From assembly GCF_014697425.1 (NCBI RefSeq), contig NZ_JACJRU010000034.1, positions 17,569 through 81,568 on the forward strand: a stretch of DNA of 64,000 bases, given 5' to 3'. Made by a program: the position numbers and the translations under genes. The notes beneath the pieces are model-generated. The model saw only the letters and a list, made by a program, of their open reading frames with translations, searched no databases and had not been told where the DNA came from. Of the stretch, positions 52,117 to 61,977 are shown one piece after another (the stretch's first letter is position 1; every line of letters begins with the position of its first letter). The stretch is from Nostoc sp. FACHB-110. GTDB lineage: Bacteria > Cyanobacteriota > Cyanobacteriia > Cyanobacteriales > Nostocaceae.

Positions 52117-53142
52117 TTAATAGCGAATGCGTGGGTCAACGTAAGCATTAATAATGTCAATTAAAATACTTGCACCAACCACGATCGCCCCAAAGAATAC
52201 CAAGACACCTTGGACTGTGGGATAATCGCGATCGCTGATTGCTTGATACAAACGATTAGCTAAACCAGGCCAAGAAAATGTCACTTCTGTTAAAATCGCA
52301 CCACCCAATAACGAAGCAAAGGTCAAGCCTAACACCGTAATTACGGGAATTAAGGCATTCTTTAAAGCATGAGAGACTAAAATTTTATTTTCTGCAATTC
52401 CTCTGGCTCTAGCGGCTTCTACATAGTCTGCACGCAGAGTTTGTTTTAAATTCACCCGGACAATGCGCTCAAAAATGCCACTCAACAAAATGCCCAAAGT
52501 CAAGCTTGGTAGGGCAAGATGGTGCAAAGAAGCAAAAAACTGCGTCAAATTACCACTCAACAAACTATCAAAGGTATATAACCCAGTAATTGGTGATGGT
52601 GGCGGTAGTGTCGGCGGAAAACGGTTCGAGTTGGGAAACCAACCCAGTTGCACAGAAAAAACTAACTGTAATAGCATTCCCGCCCAAAACATTGGTAAAG
52701 CATAAGTAATAATTCCAAATAACCTTCCGCCTATATCAAAATAAGTTCCAGGACGAGAAGCAGAAAGCGTACCTACCAAAATACCAACAATCAGCGCAAC
52801 TGCCATACTAAATACAGCTAATTCCACTGTCGCCGGAAAATACTGTCCGATGATGTCCCAAACATTTTGTCCGCGACTAGTTAAAGAAGTTCCTAAATCA
52901 AAGCGCAGTAAGTTGCCTAAATAATTTAGATATTGTAGCCAAATAGGTAAATTTAATCCTAATTGCTTGCGTAATTCTTCTTTGGCTGCTTCAGGCGCTC
53001 GTCCACCCAAAATCGCATCAGCAGGGTCTCCAGGTGTCGCTCTTAATAATAAAAATACGATAGTAATGATAGTTAAAAGTTGTAGCGGTGCTAGGAGCAA
53101 CCGCGAAACAATGTAATATTGTAGGGCTTTTGAACGAGACAT
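52117..53142 (-). CDS. ABC transporter permease, DppB/OppB type
   Basis: A 341-residue inner-membrane permease of peptide/nickel importers. It has six helices, starting LLLRATPGDPADAILGGRAPEAAKEELRKQLGL near residue 30 (in parts), the typical periplasmic loop, and the EAA motif YVEAARARGIAENKILVSHALKNALIPVI (in parts). A second permease (DppC) and the ATPases are not nearby, as is common in cyanobacteria, where these genes are scattered. A receptor gene lies 288 bases upstream on the same strand, separated by heptamer repeats, and is the probable partner. Confidence 0.93.
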   Translation of the reverse strand: MSRSKALQYYIVSRLLLAPLQLLTIITIVFLLLRATPGDPADAILGGRAPEAAKEELRKQLGLNLPIWLQYLNYLGNLLRFDLGTSLTSRGQNVWDIIGQYFPATVELAVFSMAVALIVGILVGTLSASRPGTYFDIGGRLFGIITYALPMFWAGMLLQLVFSVQLGWFPNSNRFPPTLPPPSPITGLYTFDSLLSGNLTQFFASLHHLALPSLTLGILLSGIFERIVRVNLKQTLRADYVEAARARGIAENKILVSHALKNALIPVITVLGLTFASLLGGAILTEVTFSWPGLANRLYQAISDRDYPTVQGVLVFFGAIVVGASILIDIINAYVDPRIRY

Positions 53143-53154
53143 TTTTATTAAGGA

Positions 53155-53245
53155 TGAAGTCTGAAGTATGAAGTCTGAAAGTCAAGTATGAATTATGAAG
53201 TATGAAGTCTGAAAGTGAAAAGATGAAATGTAAAAACTGAAGCTT
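53155..53245 (+). repeat. Degenerate heptamer repeat array (AGTCTGA/AGTATGA)
   Basis: Roughly ten imperfect 7-bp units (GAAGTCTGAAGTATGAAGTC, then TGAAAGTCAAGTATGAAT and so on) fill the gap between the permease and receptor genes. With 53388-53422 it makes this the repeat-richest intergenic stretch in the window. Confidence 0.85.
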
Positions 53246-53387
53246 GAAGTTTACATAACAGAAAAGGAAATTTAAGCGTTGCATAAATGCGGGACGAGTT
53301 CAGATGTTTAACAAAAATCAAATATTGACTCTTCACTCATTTGCGCGAAAAAAACATCCTCCTAGTCAGCAACGCCAAAATTTTTAT

Positions 53388-53422
53388 TTCACACTTCACA
53401 CTTCACACTTCACACTTCACAC
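53388..53422 (+). repeat. Short tandem repeat TTCACAC x5
   Basis: Five exact contiguous 7-bp units, ending 8 bases before the receptor's stop codon region at 53431. On the other strand it reads GTGTGAA, a variant of the same family as the array 140 bases away; the two can pair. Confidence 0.88.
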
Positions 53423-53430
53423 TTCATTTT

Positions 53431-55083
53431 CTATTTTTTGATTGTTTTATAAATCAAATTCTGAGTAGGGTCAAGTTGCACGTTACTTACGCCTTTTTGG
53501 GCAAATACATAGTCTTTGCTTTGCCAAAGAGGAACGTAAGGTACATCATTCAGTACTTGGGTTTGAATTTGAGCAAATATTTTCTCCCGTGCTGCGGGGT
53601 TTTGTTCTTTGCGTTGTTGGTCGATGAGTTTATTCATGGTTTCGCTGTAGTAAAACGCACCTTGAGTTTGACTACCGCCGTCTTCACAACCTTTAGCATC
53701 AGACCCTTTTTGACAAGCTAAGAAGGGTTGAACATAGTTATCAGGATCTAAAAAGTCAGGATACCAATCAAGCAAAGCTGCGGGATATAAACCTTTAGAA
53801 ATGTCTTTAAAGAAAGTCGGCCCTTCGACTGTGTTGACTTCTAATTGGACGATGCCATCCATTTTAGTATCAGCCAGTGATTTAAGTGTTTGGGCTGCTA
53901 AACTGCGAGTCGGTGAACTGGAAGGATACCAAAGTGGAATTTTGACAGGATTATCTTTAGAGTAGCCAGCTTTAGTTAATAATTCCTTGGCTTGATCAAA
54001 TTTACCGTCACCATATTTATCTTTAAATAATGGTTGGGAGACATTGAAAGTAGTCGGAATCATGCTGTAAAGTGGATCAGCCTGACCGTATAAAACTCGC
54101 TCATTTAATAGTTGACGGTCGATAATTGCTGCGATCGCTTGTCTGACTTCTGGTTTATCTAAAGGTTTTTGATTGCGATTCAATACCAGATAACTGACTA
54201 CACTACCTTGGGCTGTAATCGCTTGCCAATCTCCCTTTTTACCGCCTTCTTCTAAGCTGCGAATTTGGTCAGGTTGTAGTGATAAATAAGCTACATCGAC
54301 TGCACCCGTGCGAAAAGCATTAAACAAGTTAACTGGACTAGTTTGAATTTGGACGTTAATACCTTGATTCGCTGGTTTTTCTCCCCAATATTTATCAAAT
54401 ATATCCATCCGGAGTGAATCTGTACCATACTGCGCTAATTTGTAAGGGCCAGTCCCTACAAATGTGTTGGGTTGAAATTTACCAGCACCCAATTGATATG
54501 CTTTGGGTGAAACTGCACAAACTCCTGAAAATGCCAGTAATGAAGGAAATGCAGCAAAGGGTTTTTTGAGTTTAATTGTTAGCTCATTTTCACCTGTCGC
54601 GGTAACTGAAGCTACTGTATCAGCTAATAAAAAAGAAGGTTTACCTTTATTTTCAATAAATCGCTTAATACTAAACTCCATTGCTTTGGCGTTGAAGGGT
54701 GTGTCATCGTGAAACACAACTCCTTGGCGTAGCGGGATAGTGTAAGTTAAACCGTCTTGGCTGACTTTAGGTAAACTTGTCGCCAGTTGGGGTTTAATTT
54801 CTGTGCTACCTGGTTCGTAAGTATAAAGGCGATCGCTCATATTAAACACTAAACCCAAAGATGCCAACTCGTAAGCATCTGCTGGATCTAGCGTTCTTGG
54901 CTTGGCTGTTGTTCCAATAGTAATGCGACCATCTCCCGCAGGTGTATTGACATTACCCGACGGTGTAGTAGGGGCTTGTTGTCGCACACCACAACTGATG
55001 ACTAAAAATAAACACAGACAAAACAGAGATAGGAATTGTGTCAGCCGACCCAACTTTCGCAGGGACAAGGGAAATAAAGTCAT
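53431..55083 (-). CDS. Peptide/nickel-type ABC receptor lipoprotein (DppA/OppA family)
   Basis: A 550-residue SBP_bac_5 receptor. The signal peptide ends in a lipobox LVISCG near residue 31, so it is lipid-anchored to the membrane. The mature protein starts with ITIGTTAKPRTLDPADAYE and later has GTGPYKLAQY, the family signature, plus VRQAIAAIIDRQLL. Typical ligands are di- or oligopeptides, nickel or opines; which one is unclear. The frame extends to a TTG at 55101, but ATG at 55083 gives a better signal peptide. Likely works with the DppB-type permease downstream. Confidence 0.92.
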   Translation of the reverse strand: MTLFPLSLRKLGRLTQFLSLFCLCLFLVISCGVRQQAPTTPSGNVNTPAGDGRITIGTTAKPRTLDPADAYELASLGLVFNMSDRLYTYEPGSTEIKPQLATSLPKVSQDGLTYTIPLRQGVVFHDDTPFNAKAMEFSIKRFIENKGKPSFLLADTVASVTATGENELTIKLKKPFAAFPSLLAFSGVCAVSPKAYQLGAGKFQPNTFVGTGPYKLAQYGTDSLRMDIFDKYWGEKPANQGINVQIQTSPVNLFNAFRTGAVDVAYLSLQPDQIRSLEEGGKKGDWQAITAQGSVVSYLVLNRNQKPLDKPEVRQAIAAIIDRQLLNERVLYGQADPLYSMIPTTFNVSQPLFKDKYGDGKFDQAKELLTKAGYSKDNPVKIPLWYPSSSPTRSLAAQTLKSLADTKMDGIVQLEVNTVEGPTFFKDISKGLYPAALLDWYPDFLDPDNYVQPFLACQKGSDAKGCEDGGSQTQGAFYYSETMNKLIDQQRKEQNPAAREKIFAQIQTQVLNDVPYVPLWQSKDYVFAQKGVSNVQLDPTQNLIYKTIKK

Positions 55084-55630
55084 ACTTTGGATAGTTTTCA
55101 AATCAGCGGTCAGTAATCATACTATATGTCTGGCAATAATACCCAATTTTTTACAATTCAGATAGTCTCAAGCTAGGCGATCGCTACAGTTTTGCCATGA
55201 TTGCTGAATTTAATTAAATTCTACAGAGAATAAAAAACCGATTATTGCAAATATTGAGATATATCAATAAATATTACAAAAACTCATCTAATTTCCCAAA
55301 ACCAAGTTCTAGCAAGTTAATAAAACAGTCTAGCTACTTGAAAATCCGAAAAATTTTATTAATTATTTAATATTGCTTTTATAAAGTAGATAAACCTGTA
55401 TTTAATTCAGAATATTCGGAAAAAAATTTGTTAAGCTGCTCAATTAGATCCAGCCATTAAAATTGAAAGTTTGCATCTAAACTGACGAGGATAGACTTTA
55501 AAGAGAATTATCCAGACAATTAATTGTCATCATAGATTGAATGAAAAATTCTCTTTATTAACAACATCTACCGAAAAAATTGTCAGGGTGTAGATATCAA
55601 AATTTATAGTCAAAATAGTGAGATAAAACC
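55084..55630. other. Intergenic region, divergent promoters
   Basis: AT-rich; no coding frame or repeat family seen apart from a HIP1 octamer near 55177. It should hold the promoters of the receptor gene (leftward) and of the gene at 55631. Confidence 0.4.
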
Positions 55631-55957
55631 GTGAAATATTTTTTTCTTTCTGAAGGATGGGACATAGGTAGAGTATGGTCATCTGATGGATTATGGCAAA
55701 TCACCGCATGGCGACGGCAACCAGATATCCAGCGAATGAATATTTGTATAGTCGAAAACAACGAATTACTCTGGCTTTATCGTGTTGAAGAAGTTGTGAT
55801 TACCATCGAAGTTAAACCGACAACACCAGAAATAGCCAGCAAAACTATCGGTCAAGTAGTGCTAAAGCGCTTAATGAGTGCAGAACAAGTAATTGAACGC
55901 CTAAATACCGCTCAAGCCAAGTGTCAGTTACAAAACATTCAATTGGTAACACAGTAA
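55631..55957 (+). CDS. Conserved cyanobacterial hypothetical protein
   Basis: A 108-residue soluble protein beginning MKYFFLSEGWDIGRVWSSDGLWQITAWRR (in parts), with several Trp residues and a C-terminal helix (SAEQVIERLNTAQAKCQL). No enzyme motif or membrane segment. It looks like a small beta-rich domain plus helix found in cyanobacterial genomes, but I cannot name the family. Start is GTG at 55631. It stands alone between the peptide receptor and psbB. Confidence 0.7.
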   Translation: MKYFFLSEGWDIGRVWSSDGLWQITAWRRQPDIQRMNICIVENNELLWLYRVEEVVITIEVKPTTPEIASKTIGQVVLKRLMSAEQVIERLNTAQAKCQLQNIQLVTQ

Positions 55958-56565
55958 TTTTTTAGCAAACTCAGGGAGTAGGGAGTAGATTTATTTCTAC
56001 TCTTAGCCATAGGTTGCAATAGAGCAGATGTATGGTGTTTCCCATTGCCATCTACCCTATTCCCCACTCACAACTCCCTACTCACTTAATATACGTAAAT
56101 GAAATTGTGACAGAGATTTGTGGGAAGATAACACAGATGGAATACTGATCGCATCGATTTACCCGCTTGCAAACAATTCCATCAATAGTTACACTTTTTA
56201 AAACATTCTCATTTTTGTATGGCGATCGCGTAGACGACGAAAAGGCAGCAGCCAACAAGGGTAGGTCGCTCGATTACCCGAATACCAACCCGGTATTTGC
56301 CGAGTTCTATTAGAACAAGGGGGAGTTTTATGAAAAAATTCTTAGAGGAGACAAGCGATCGCAACCCCAAAAGGTAAAGCTACCGCAACGTCTAAGTGTT
56401 GCCAAAGCCACACAGTCTGTCTTGTAAAGACTGAGCCGTGGTTAAACTCAGAACCCTGGCAATAAAAAAACTCAGAGATTTCTTTAAACAGCGGTCTTCG
56501 CCAATTAAAGAACTCAGTAAACAAATTGCTTTGTAAACATAACTCTTCGAGGAGGAGCGTAGTCG
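55958..56565. other. psbB upstream region with an inverted repeat
   Basis: GAGTAGGGAGT (55976-55986) and ACTCCCTACTC (56073-56083) are perfect inverses 86 bases apart, a dispersed repeat and possible end of the 55631 gene. The rest holds the psbB promoter and leader. A leftward 110-codon frame at 56342-56674 overlaps the psbB start and is discarded. No HLR1 site was found here. Confidence 0.5.
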
Positions 56566-58095
56566 ATGGGACTACCTTGGTACCGAGTACATACAGTTGT
56601 TCTGAACGATCCAGGGCGGCTGATTTCTGTACACTTGATGCACACAGCCCTGGTGGCAGGCTGGGCTGGTTCAATGGCGTTATATGAACTCGCTATTTAT
56701 GACCCCAGCGACCCTGTTCTCAACCCCATGTGGCGACAAGGGATGTTCGTACTGCCCTTCATGGCACGTCTAGGTGTTACCCAATCTTGGGGCGGTTGGA
56801 GCGTCACTGGCGGCCCTGCTAGTGACCCTGGTTTCTGGTCGTTTGAAGGTGTAGCTGCTGCTCACATCGTTCTTTCTGGTTTATTATTCTTAGCCGCAGT
56901 TTGGCACTGGGTTTACTGGGATTTGGAACTCTTTAGAGATCCTCGGACTGGTGAACCAGCACTAGACTTGCCAAAAATGTTTGGTATTCACCTGTTCTTA
57001 TCTGGTTTACTTTGCTTTGGTTTTGGTGCATTCCACCTCACCGGACTTTATGGCCCAGGGATGTGGATTTCTGACGCTTATGGAGTCACAGGTAGCGTCC
57101 AGCCCGTAGCACCAGAATGGGGGCCAGATGGCTTTAACCCCTTTAACCCTGGTGGTATTGTGGCTCACCACATCGCTGCTGGTGTCGTTGGTATTATTGC
57201 TGGTTTATTCCACCTCACTGTTAGACCCCCCGAAAGGCTATACAAAGCCCTACGGATGGGTAACATTGAAACCGTACTTTCCAGCAGTATTGCTGCGGTA
57301 TTCTTCTCGGCTTTCGTTGTGGCTGGTACTATGTGGTACGGTAGCGCAACCACCCCCATCGAACTGTTTGGCCCTACCCGTTACCAATGGGATCAAGGCT
57401 ACTTCCGTCAAGAAATTAACCGTCGTGTACAAGCTAGTGTAGCCAACGGTGCAAGCTTGTCTGAAGCTTGGTCACAAATTCCTGAAAAGCTGGCATTCTA
57501 CGATTACGTTGGTAACAGCCCCGCTAAAGGTGGTTTGTTCCGTACAGGCCCTATGGTTAAGGGTGATGGTATCGCTCAATCTTGGCAAGGTCACGCAGTA
57601 TTCACAGATGCTGAAGGTAGAGAACTGACTGTCCGTCGTCTACCTAACTTCTTTGAAACCTTCCCCGTAATTTTGACCGATAGTGATGGTGTTGTCCGCG
57701 CTGACATTCCTTTCCGTCGGGCAGAATCTAAATATAGCTTTGAACAAACTGGTGTCACCGTTAGCTTCTATGGTGGTGACTTAAACGGTAAGACCTTCAC
57801 AGATCCTGCTGATGTGAAGAAATATGCTCGTAAAGCTCAAGGCGGCGAAATCTTTGAATTTGACCGCGAAACCTTGAACTCTGACGGGGTATTCCGTACC
57901 AGTCCTAGAGGTTGGTTTACCTTTGGACACGCAGTATTCGCTTTATTGTTCTTCTTCGGTCACTTATGGCATGGCGCTCGGACAATCTACCGAGACGTAT
58001 TTGCTGGTGTAGAAGCCGACCTAGAAGAGCAAGTCGAATGGGGTCTATTCCAGAAAGTGGGTGATAAATCAACCCGCCGTAAGGAAGCCCTCTAA
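56566..58095 (+). CDS. psbB: Photosystem II core antenna CP47
   Basis: CP47 binds about 16 chlorophylls and passes energy to the PSII reaction centre in the thylakoid membrane. The 509-residue length is standard. MGLPWYRVHTVVLNDPGRL at the start, six hydrophobic helices with chlorophyll-binding His residues (e.g. HLMHTALVAGWAGSM, HIVLSGLLFLAAVWHW) and a large lumenal loop (about residues 260-450) are all visible. GAGGAGGAG lies eight bases before the ATG, a very strong ribosome site. psbT follows 93 bases later and is likely co-transcribed. Confidence 0.98.
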   Translation: MGLPWYRVHTVVLNDPGRLISVHLMHTALVAGWAGSMALYELAIYDPSDPVLNPMWRQGMFVLPFMARLGVTQSWGGWSVTGGPASDPGFWSFEGVAAAHIVLSGLLFLAAVWHWVYWDLELFRDPRTGEPALDLPKMFGIHLFLSGLLCFGFGAFHLTGLYGPGMWISDAYGVTGSVQPVAPEWGPDGFNPFNPGGIVAHHIAAGVVGIIAGLFHLTVRPPERLYKALRMGNIETVLSSSIAAVFFSAFVVAGTMWYGSATTPIELFGPTRYQWDQGYFRQEINRRVQASVANGASLSEAWSQIPEKLAFYDYVGNSPAKGGLFRTGPMVKGDGIAQSWQGHAVFTDAEGRELTVRRLPNFFETFPVILTDSDGVVRADIPFRRAESKYSFEQTGVTVSFYGGDLNGKTFTDPADVKKYARKAQGGEIFEFDRETLNSDGVFRTSPRGWFTFGHAVFALLFFFGHLWHGARTIYRDVFAGVEADLEEQVEWGLFQKVGDKSTRRKEAL

Positions 58096-58097
58096 AC

Positions 58098-58129
58098 AAG
58101 TCTGAAGGATGAAGTCTGAAGTATGAAAT
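58098..58129 (+). repeat. Heptamer-type repeat between psbB and psbT
   Basis: Imperfect AGTCTGA/AGTATGA units (AAGTCTGAAGGATGAAGTCT, then GAAGTATGAAATT) follow the psbB stop directly. Same family as 13896 and 53155. Confidence 0.75.
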
Positions 58130-58188
58130 TCAGAACTTCATCCTTTAGGTTTCATTTATTACTGGCTGGATAAGCAGGAGCTTTTGAT

Positions 58189-58293
58189 ATGGAAAGCGTT
58201 GCATACATTTTAATTTTTACTTTGTGCATAGGCGTTCTGTTTTTTGCGATCGCCTTCCGCGAACCTCCCCGCATTGAGAAAAAAGACGAGTAG
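58189..58293 (+). CDS. psbT: Photosystem II protein PsbT
   Basis: A 34-residue single-helix PSII subunit (MESVAYILIFTLCIGVLF then FAIAFREPPRIEKKDE). PsbT sits at the PSII dimer interface near D1 and stabilises the acceptor side. The start has AGGAG at 58176-58180, eight bases upstream. psbB-psbT order is universal in cyanobacteria and plastids. Too short for standard gene callers. A perfect hairpin terminator follows. Confidence 0.95.
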   Translation: MESVAYILIFTLCIGVLFFAIAFREPPRIEKKDE

Positions 58294-58326
58294 TAGATTA
58301 CTATTACTCGATTTGGAGAAGCTTAT

Positions 58327-58357
58327 ATATCCGCTGTTATTACATAGCAGCGGATAT
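58327..58357 (+). terminator. Terminator of the psbB-psbT unit
   Basis: ATATCCGCTG (58327-58336) pairs perfectly with CAGCGGATAT (58348-58357), 11-nt loop, followed by TTT and AA. It lies 34 bases after psbT. Confidence 0.8.
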
Positions 58358-58893
58358 TTTAATAGGGCACTTAATTACACCAGAGATATTGCATTGCAAC
58401 GTCTCTACAGATTCGGAAATCTCACGAATAATCTTAACTAAACTGTATTCTCTATACCTAGTACAGCCAGGCGGAAATAAACAGATTATTTGGAATTGCT
58501 AAAAGGCTTGTGGTATAAATATTCTTTCTTTTTCCTTTTGAGCTTTTACTTTTGCCTTGTTGTACTAGCTTTGAGAATTAAATTGTGTACTTCACTTAGG
58601 GGAAATATGCTGTAAGTAAAAGAAAAATTAGAATTTGTGTGCCTAAATTTATCAAATTAAAAGTGCAATAGCATCATTATTGAAAGAAGAATTGCAACAG
58701 ATGGCTTGATATAAAACACACATAGACAGCAATTTTCAATTCACAATATAAAATTTTCAAATCAAAATAGGATAATTTTTTTAAGAAAATATAAAGAAAT
58801 TTGTAATCTAAAAATTAATATATATTTTGTTTTAGCCACAGGGAACAATAACAGCAATATGTAGATTCCCCAGACTGACTTCATAATTACTAA
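58358..58893. other. AT-rich intergenic region before the histidine kinase
   Basis: No coding frame with family features. A 65-codon frame at 58244-58441 is an out-of-frame shadow across psbT and its terminator. It should hold the promoter of the kinase. Confidence 0.4.
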
Positions 58894-60579
58894 ATGCTGA
58901 GAATTCAACTTCAACAAGAAATCAGACTTCCTAAAAAAGCTAGTCCAAATTTTCTCAAATGGTTATTATTAGCTAACTGGCAGTTTGTTTACTACGCACT
59001 TGCAGTATTTAATCTTCTAACAATTTCTACTAGTTTATACCTCAACCATAAAGTGATGAATATCTATATCAATTCTGTTGAGGTTAACAACCAGTGGTCT
59101 AAACGACTGCAATCATATTCTGATATTAATCAATTATTAATCGCAATTAATTCTCCAGGTAATGATGTTTTTGAGTCTCATAATATTACAAATGAAAGAA
59201 TAAAACTCAAAAATTCTCAGGATGCTTTTCAGAATTTGATTAAAATTATCCGCAATGAATTGAAAACTAATGTATCCCCAACACAAGCAAAATTATTGCT
59301 AACAGAATTAGATATATTAGAAGTCGAAACGCACAAAATGGTGGCAGAATCTGAACTAATTTTTCTCTATTTTAGCCAAAACAAACCAGACATAGCTGGA
59401 AAACATATGGCAAGAATGGATCAATCATACCACCAAGCTAATCACATACTAGTTAGGTTTCGCTACAATCTCACCCAAATTCAGCAGCAACTATTAGAAC
59501 AGCAAAAGGGATACGCTAACACTTTTTGGCTTTATGAATTTGCGATCGCCACAGCTATGATCATTATAGTTAGCTGTGTAACTTTATACGGTCATGGTTT
59601 AGCCACTAAACTTAAATTAGAAGCTCAAGCCAAAGAAAACTCAATTGCTGACTTACAAACAGCACAATTACTTTTAAAAGAGCAAAAAAAGCAGTTAACT
59701 CTGACTCTAGAAAATCTCAAAAAAACTCAATCACAGCTAGTACAAAGTGAAAAAATGTCTAGCTTGGGTCAGCTTGTATCAGGTATTGCTCACGAAGTAA
59801 ATAATCCTGTGAATTTTATTCATGCTAACCTCAACTATATTCAAGATTATTCTGCTGATTTACTAAGTTTAATTCAACTCTATCAAAAAAATTATCCTCA
59901 ACCTGTCGCTGAAATTAAAAATAAAGAAAATGCAATTGATTTAGAATTTTTACAGACAGATATACTAAAAATAGTAAATTCCATGAAAAGTGGGACGGAA
60001 CGTATTAGTCAAATTGTGCTATCACTCCGAAATTTCTCGCGCATGGATGAAGCCGAGTATAAAAGAGTCAATATTCATGAAGGTATTGATAACACCTTAT
60101 TAATTTTGCAGCATCGATTAAAAGCTACTTGTAGCCGTCCAGAAATTTTAGTCAGCAAAGATTATAGTCAATTGCCCCCTGTAGAATGTTATGCAGGACA
60201 AATGAATCAAGTTTTTATCAATATTTTGACCAATGCTATCGATGCTTTAGAAGAATCAAATAAAAACCGGACTTATCAAGAAATATTAAATAATCCCAAC
60301 AAAATAGCTATTAGTACTTCTTTTGTTAATTCTGAATGGATCACCATAGCGATCGCCGACAATGGTAGTGGAATTCCTGAACCTATTCAACCACGAATCT
60401 TTGATCCATTTTTTACAACTAAACCCGTAGGCCAAGGTACAGGTATGGGTATGTCCATCAGCTATCAAATTATTACCGAACAACATAGCGGTAAGCTGGA
60501 GTTTTCTTCCATCCCCAACCAAGGCACAAAATTTGTAATTCAAATTCCTATTCAGCAAATAGTACTTGAGACTGTCTAA
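58894..60579 (+). CDS. Membrane sensor histidine kinase
   Basis: A 561-residue kinase with two membrane helices (about residues 24-50 and 212-236) that flank a helical periplasmic sensor region of about 160 residues. A coiled coil (about 240-285) leads to HisKA with SLGQLVSGIAHEVNNPVNFI (His in GIAHEVNNP). The ATPase domain has NILTNAIDALEES, IADNGSGIPEP and GQGTGMGMSISYQI. This HEVNNP type is common in cyanobacterial kinases of the class with an insert between H-box and N-box. No regulator gene is adjacent. Signal unknown. Confidence 0.92.
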   Translation: MLRIQLQQEIRLPKKASPNFLKWLLLANWQFVYYALAVFNLLTISTSLYLNHKVMNIYINSVEVNNQWSKRLQSYSDINQLLIAINSPGNDVFESHNITNERIKLKNSQDAFQNLIKIIRNELKTNVSPTQAKLLLTELDILEVETHKMVAESELIFLYFSQNKPDIAGKHMARMDQSYHQANHILVRFRYNLTQIQQQLLEQQKGYANTFWLYEFAIATAMIIIVSCVTLYGHGLATKLKLEAQAKENSIADLQTAQLLLKEQKKQLTLTLENLKKTQSQLVQSEKMSSLGQLVSGIAHEVNNPVNFIHANLNYIQDYSADLLSLIQLYQKNYPQPVAEIKNKENAIDLEFLQTDILKIVNSMKSGTERISQIVLSLRNFSRMDEAEYKRVNIHEGIDNTLLILQHRLKATCSRPEILVSKDYSQLPPVECYAGQMNQVFINILTNAIDALEESNKNRTYQEILNNPNKIAISTSFVNSEWITIAIADNGSGIPEPIQPRIFDPFFTTKPVGQGTGMGMSISYQIITEQHSGKLEFSSIPNQGTKFVIQIPIQQIVLETV

Positions 60580-60875
60580 CTCTACTTCAATGTGTGATGC
60601 GAACTAGTCCATAAATTGAGTAGCCATCAACACTCGTTTCGCTTTGCGTAAATCCCAAATCTCAAATTGACTTCCTACTTATACCTTACGGTAGATTGCA
60701 AGAGAGAGATTGTTTTATGATATAATCTTCTATCTGGAAGTTGATATGTGTTAACACTAGCTTTCTACGCTAGGATTAATGAGGATGTAAGTGTACACTG
60801 GTCTTCAGTGGCTTACACAGGCATTACGATTATGTCACAAAACTTTACGGAGACTAGAACCAGGAACAAATCAGC

Positions 60876-61892
60876 ATGGTCAATCAGAACTTAACCGCTA
60901 CAGAAATTGGATTTACTCACGAAGATTTCGCTGCTCTACTTGACAAATACGACTATCACTTTAGCCCTGGAGATATTGTACCAGGAACGGTTTTCAGTAT
61001 AGAGCCGCGCGGCGCTCTGATTGACATCGGTGCTAAAACAGCAGCATATATACCCATACAAGAAATGTCTATCAACCGGGTAGATGCCCCGGAAGAAGTT
61101 TTACAATCAAACGAAACACGAGAATTTTTCATCCTCACCGATGAAAACGAAGATGGTCAGTTGACCCTCTCGATTCGTCGGATTGAATATATGCGCGCTT
61201 GGGAGCGTGTGCGTCAGTTGCAAGCGGAAGATGCAACTGTTCGTTCTGGTGTATTTGCGACAAACCGTGGTGGTGCGTTGGTACGGATTGAGGGATTGCG
61301 AGGATTTATCCCCGGTTCCCACATTAGCACCCGCAAACCTAAAGAAGAATTAGTGGGTGAAGAACTACCCTTGAAGTTCTTAGAAGTAGACGAAGAACGT
61401 AACCGCCTAGTTCTATCTCATCGTCGGGCGTTGGTTGAACGTAAGATGAACCGCCTCGAAGTTGGCGAGGTAGTAATTGGTACAGTTCGCGGTATCAAGC
61501 CTTACGGTGCTTTCATCGACATCGGTGGTGTCAGTGGCTTGTTACACATCTCGGAAATTTCTCACGAACATATCGATACACCTCACAGTGTATTCAATGT
61601 CAATGATGAAGTGAAAGTCATGATCATTGATTTGGATGCTGAAAGAGGTCGGATTTCTCTATCTACCAAACAGTTGGAACCAGAACCCGGTGATATGATT
61701 AAGAACCGTGATTTGGTTTACGATAAAGCTGAAGAAATGGCAGCTAAGTATCGTGAGCAGCTGTTAGCTAAACAACAAGGTATCACCTTACCAACTGAAG
61801 AAGCTGTGGCTGAAGAAGAAATTCCAGCAGCTATTGAAGAGGACATTCCAGCAGCTATTGAAGAAGAAATTCCAGTAGCGATTGAAGAGTAA
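60876..61892 (+). CDS. rpsA: 30S ribosomal protein S1
   Basis: A 338-residue S1 protein of the cyanobacterial type with three S1 RNA-binding domains (first at GDIVPGTVFSIEPRGALIDIG, second from about residue 115, third at GEVVIGTVRGIKPYGAFIDIGGVSGLLH; quoted in parts). Shorter than the six-domain E. coli protein, as usual for cyanobacteria and plastids. S1 helps mRNA bind the ribosome. The acidic C-terminus contains a three-unit tandem repeat (EIPAAIEE). A strong terminator follows at 61922-61948. Confidence 0.95.
   Translation: MVNQNLTATEIGFTHEDFAALLDKYDYHFSPGDIVPGTVFSIEPRGALIDIGAKTAAYIPIQEMSINRVDAPEEVLQSNETREFFILTDENEDGQLTLSIRRIEYMRAWERVRQLQAEDATVRSGVFATNRGGALVRIEGLRGFIPGSHISTRKPKEELVGEELPLKFLEVDEERNRLVLSHRRALVERKMNRLEVGEVVIGTVRGIKPYGAFIDIGGVSGLLHISEISHEHIDTPHSVFNVNDEVKVMIIDLDAERGRISLSTKQLEPEPGDMIKNRDLVYDKAEEMAAKYREQLLAKQQGITLPTEEAVAEEEIPAAIEEDIPAAIEEEIPVAIEE
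61815..61886 (+). repeat. 24-bp tandem repeat at the 3' end of the S1 gene
   Basis: Three in-frame units of 24 bases encode EEIPAAIE, EDIPAAIE and EEIPVAIE, giving an acidic tail just before GAG-TAA. Confidence 0.85.
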
Positions 61893-61921
61893 AGTTAATA
61901 AGATAATTGGATTCAATTTTG

Positions 61922-61948
61922 AAAAAAGAGGGATAATCCCTCTTTTTT
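61922..61948 (+). terminator. Terminator of the S1 gene
   Basis: AAAAAAGAGGGA (61922-61933) and TCCCTCTTTTTT (61937-61948) form a 12-bp stem with a TAA loop and a T-tract, 30 bases after the stop. Confidence 0.85.
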
Positions 61949-61977
61949 TATGGCATTGTTGAGCGGGGTGAAAAATT

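Noticed and set aside
53155..53422. Heptamer arrays as a CRISPR
   Set aside because: Units are 7 bp and contiguous, without 30-40 bp spacers; they are short tandem repeats.
56342..56674. 110-codon frame antisense to the psbB start
   Set aside because: It is the mirror of conserved psbB coding sequence and its leader; codon use follows psbB.
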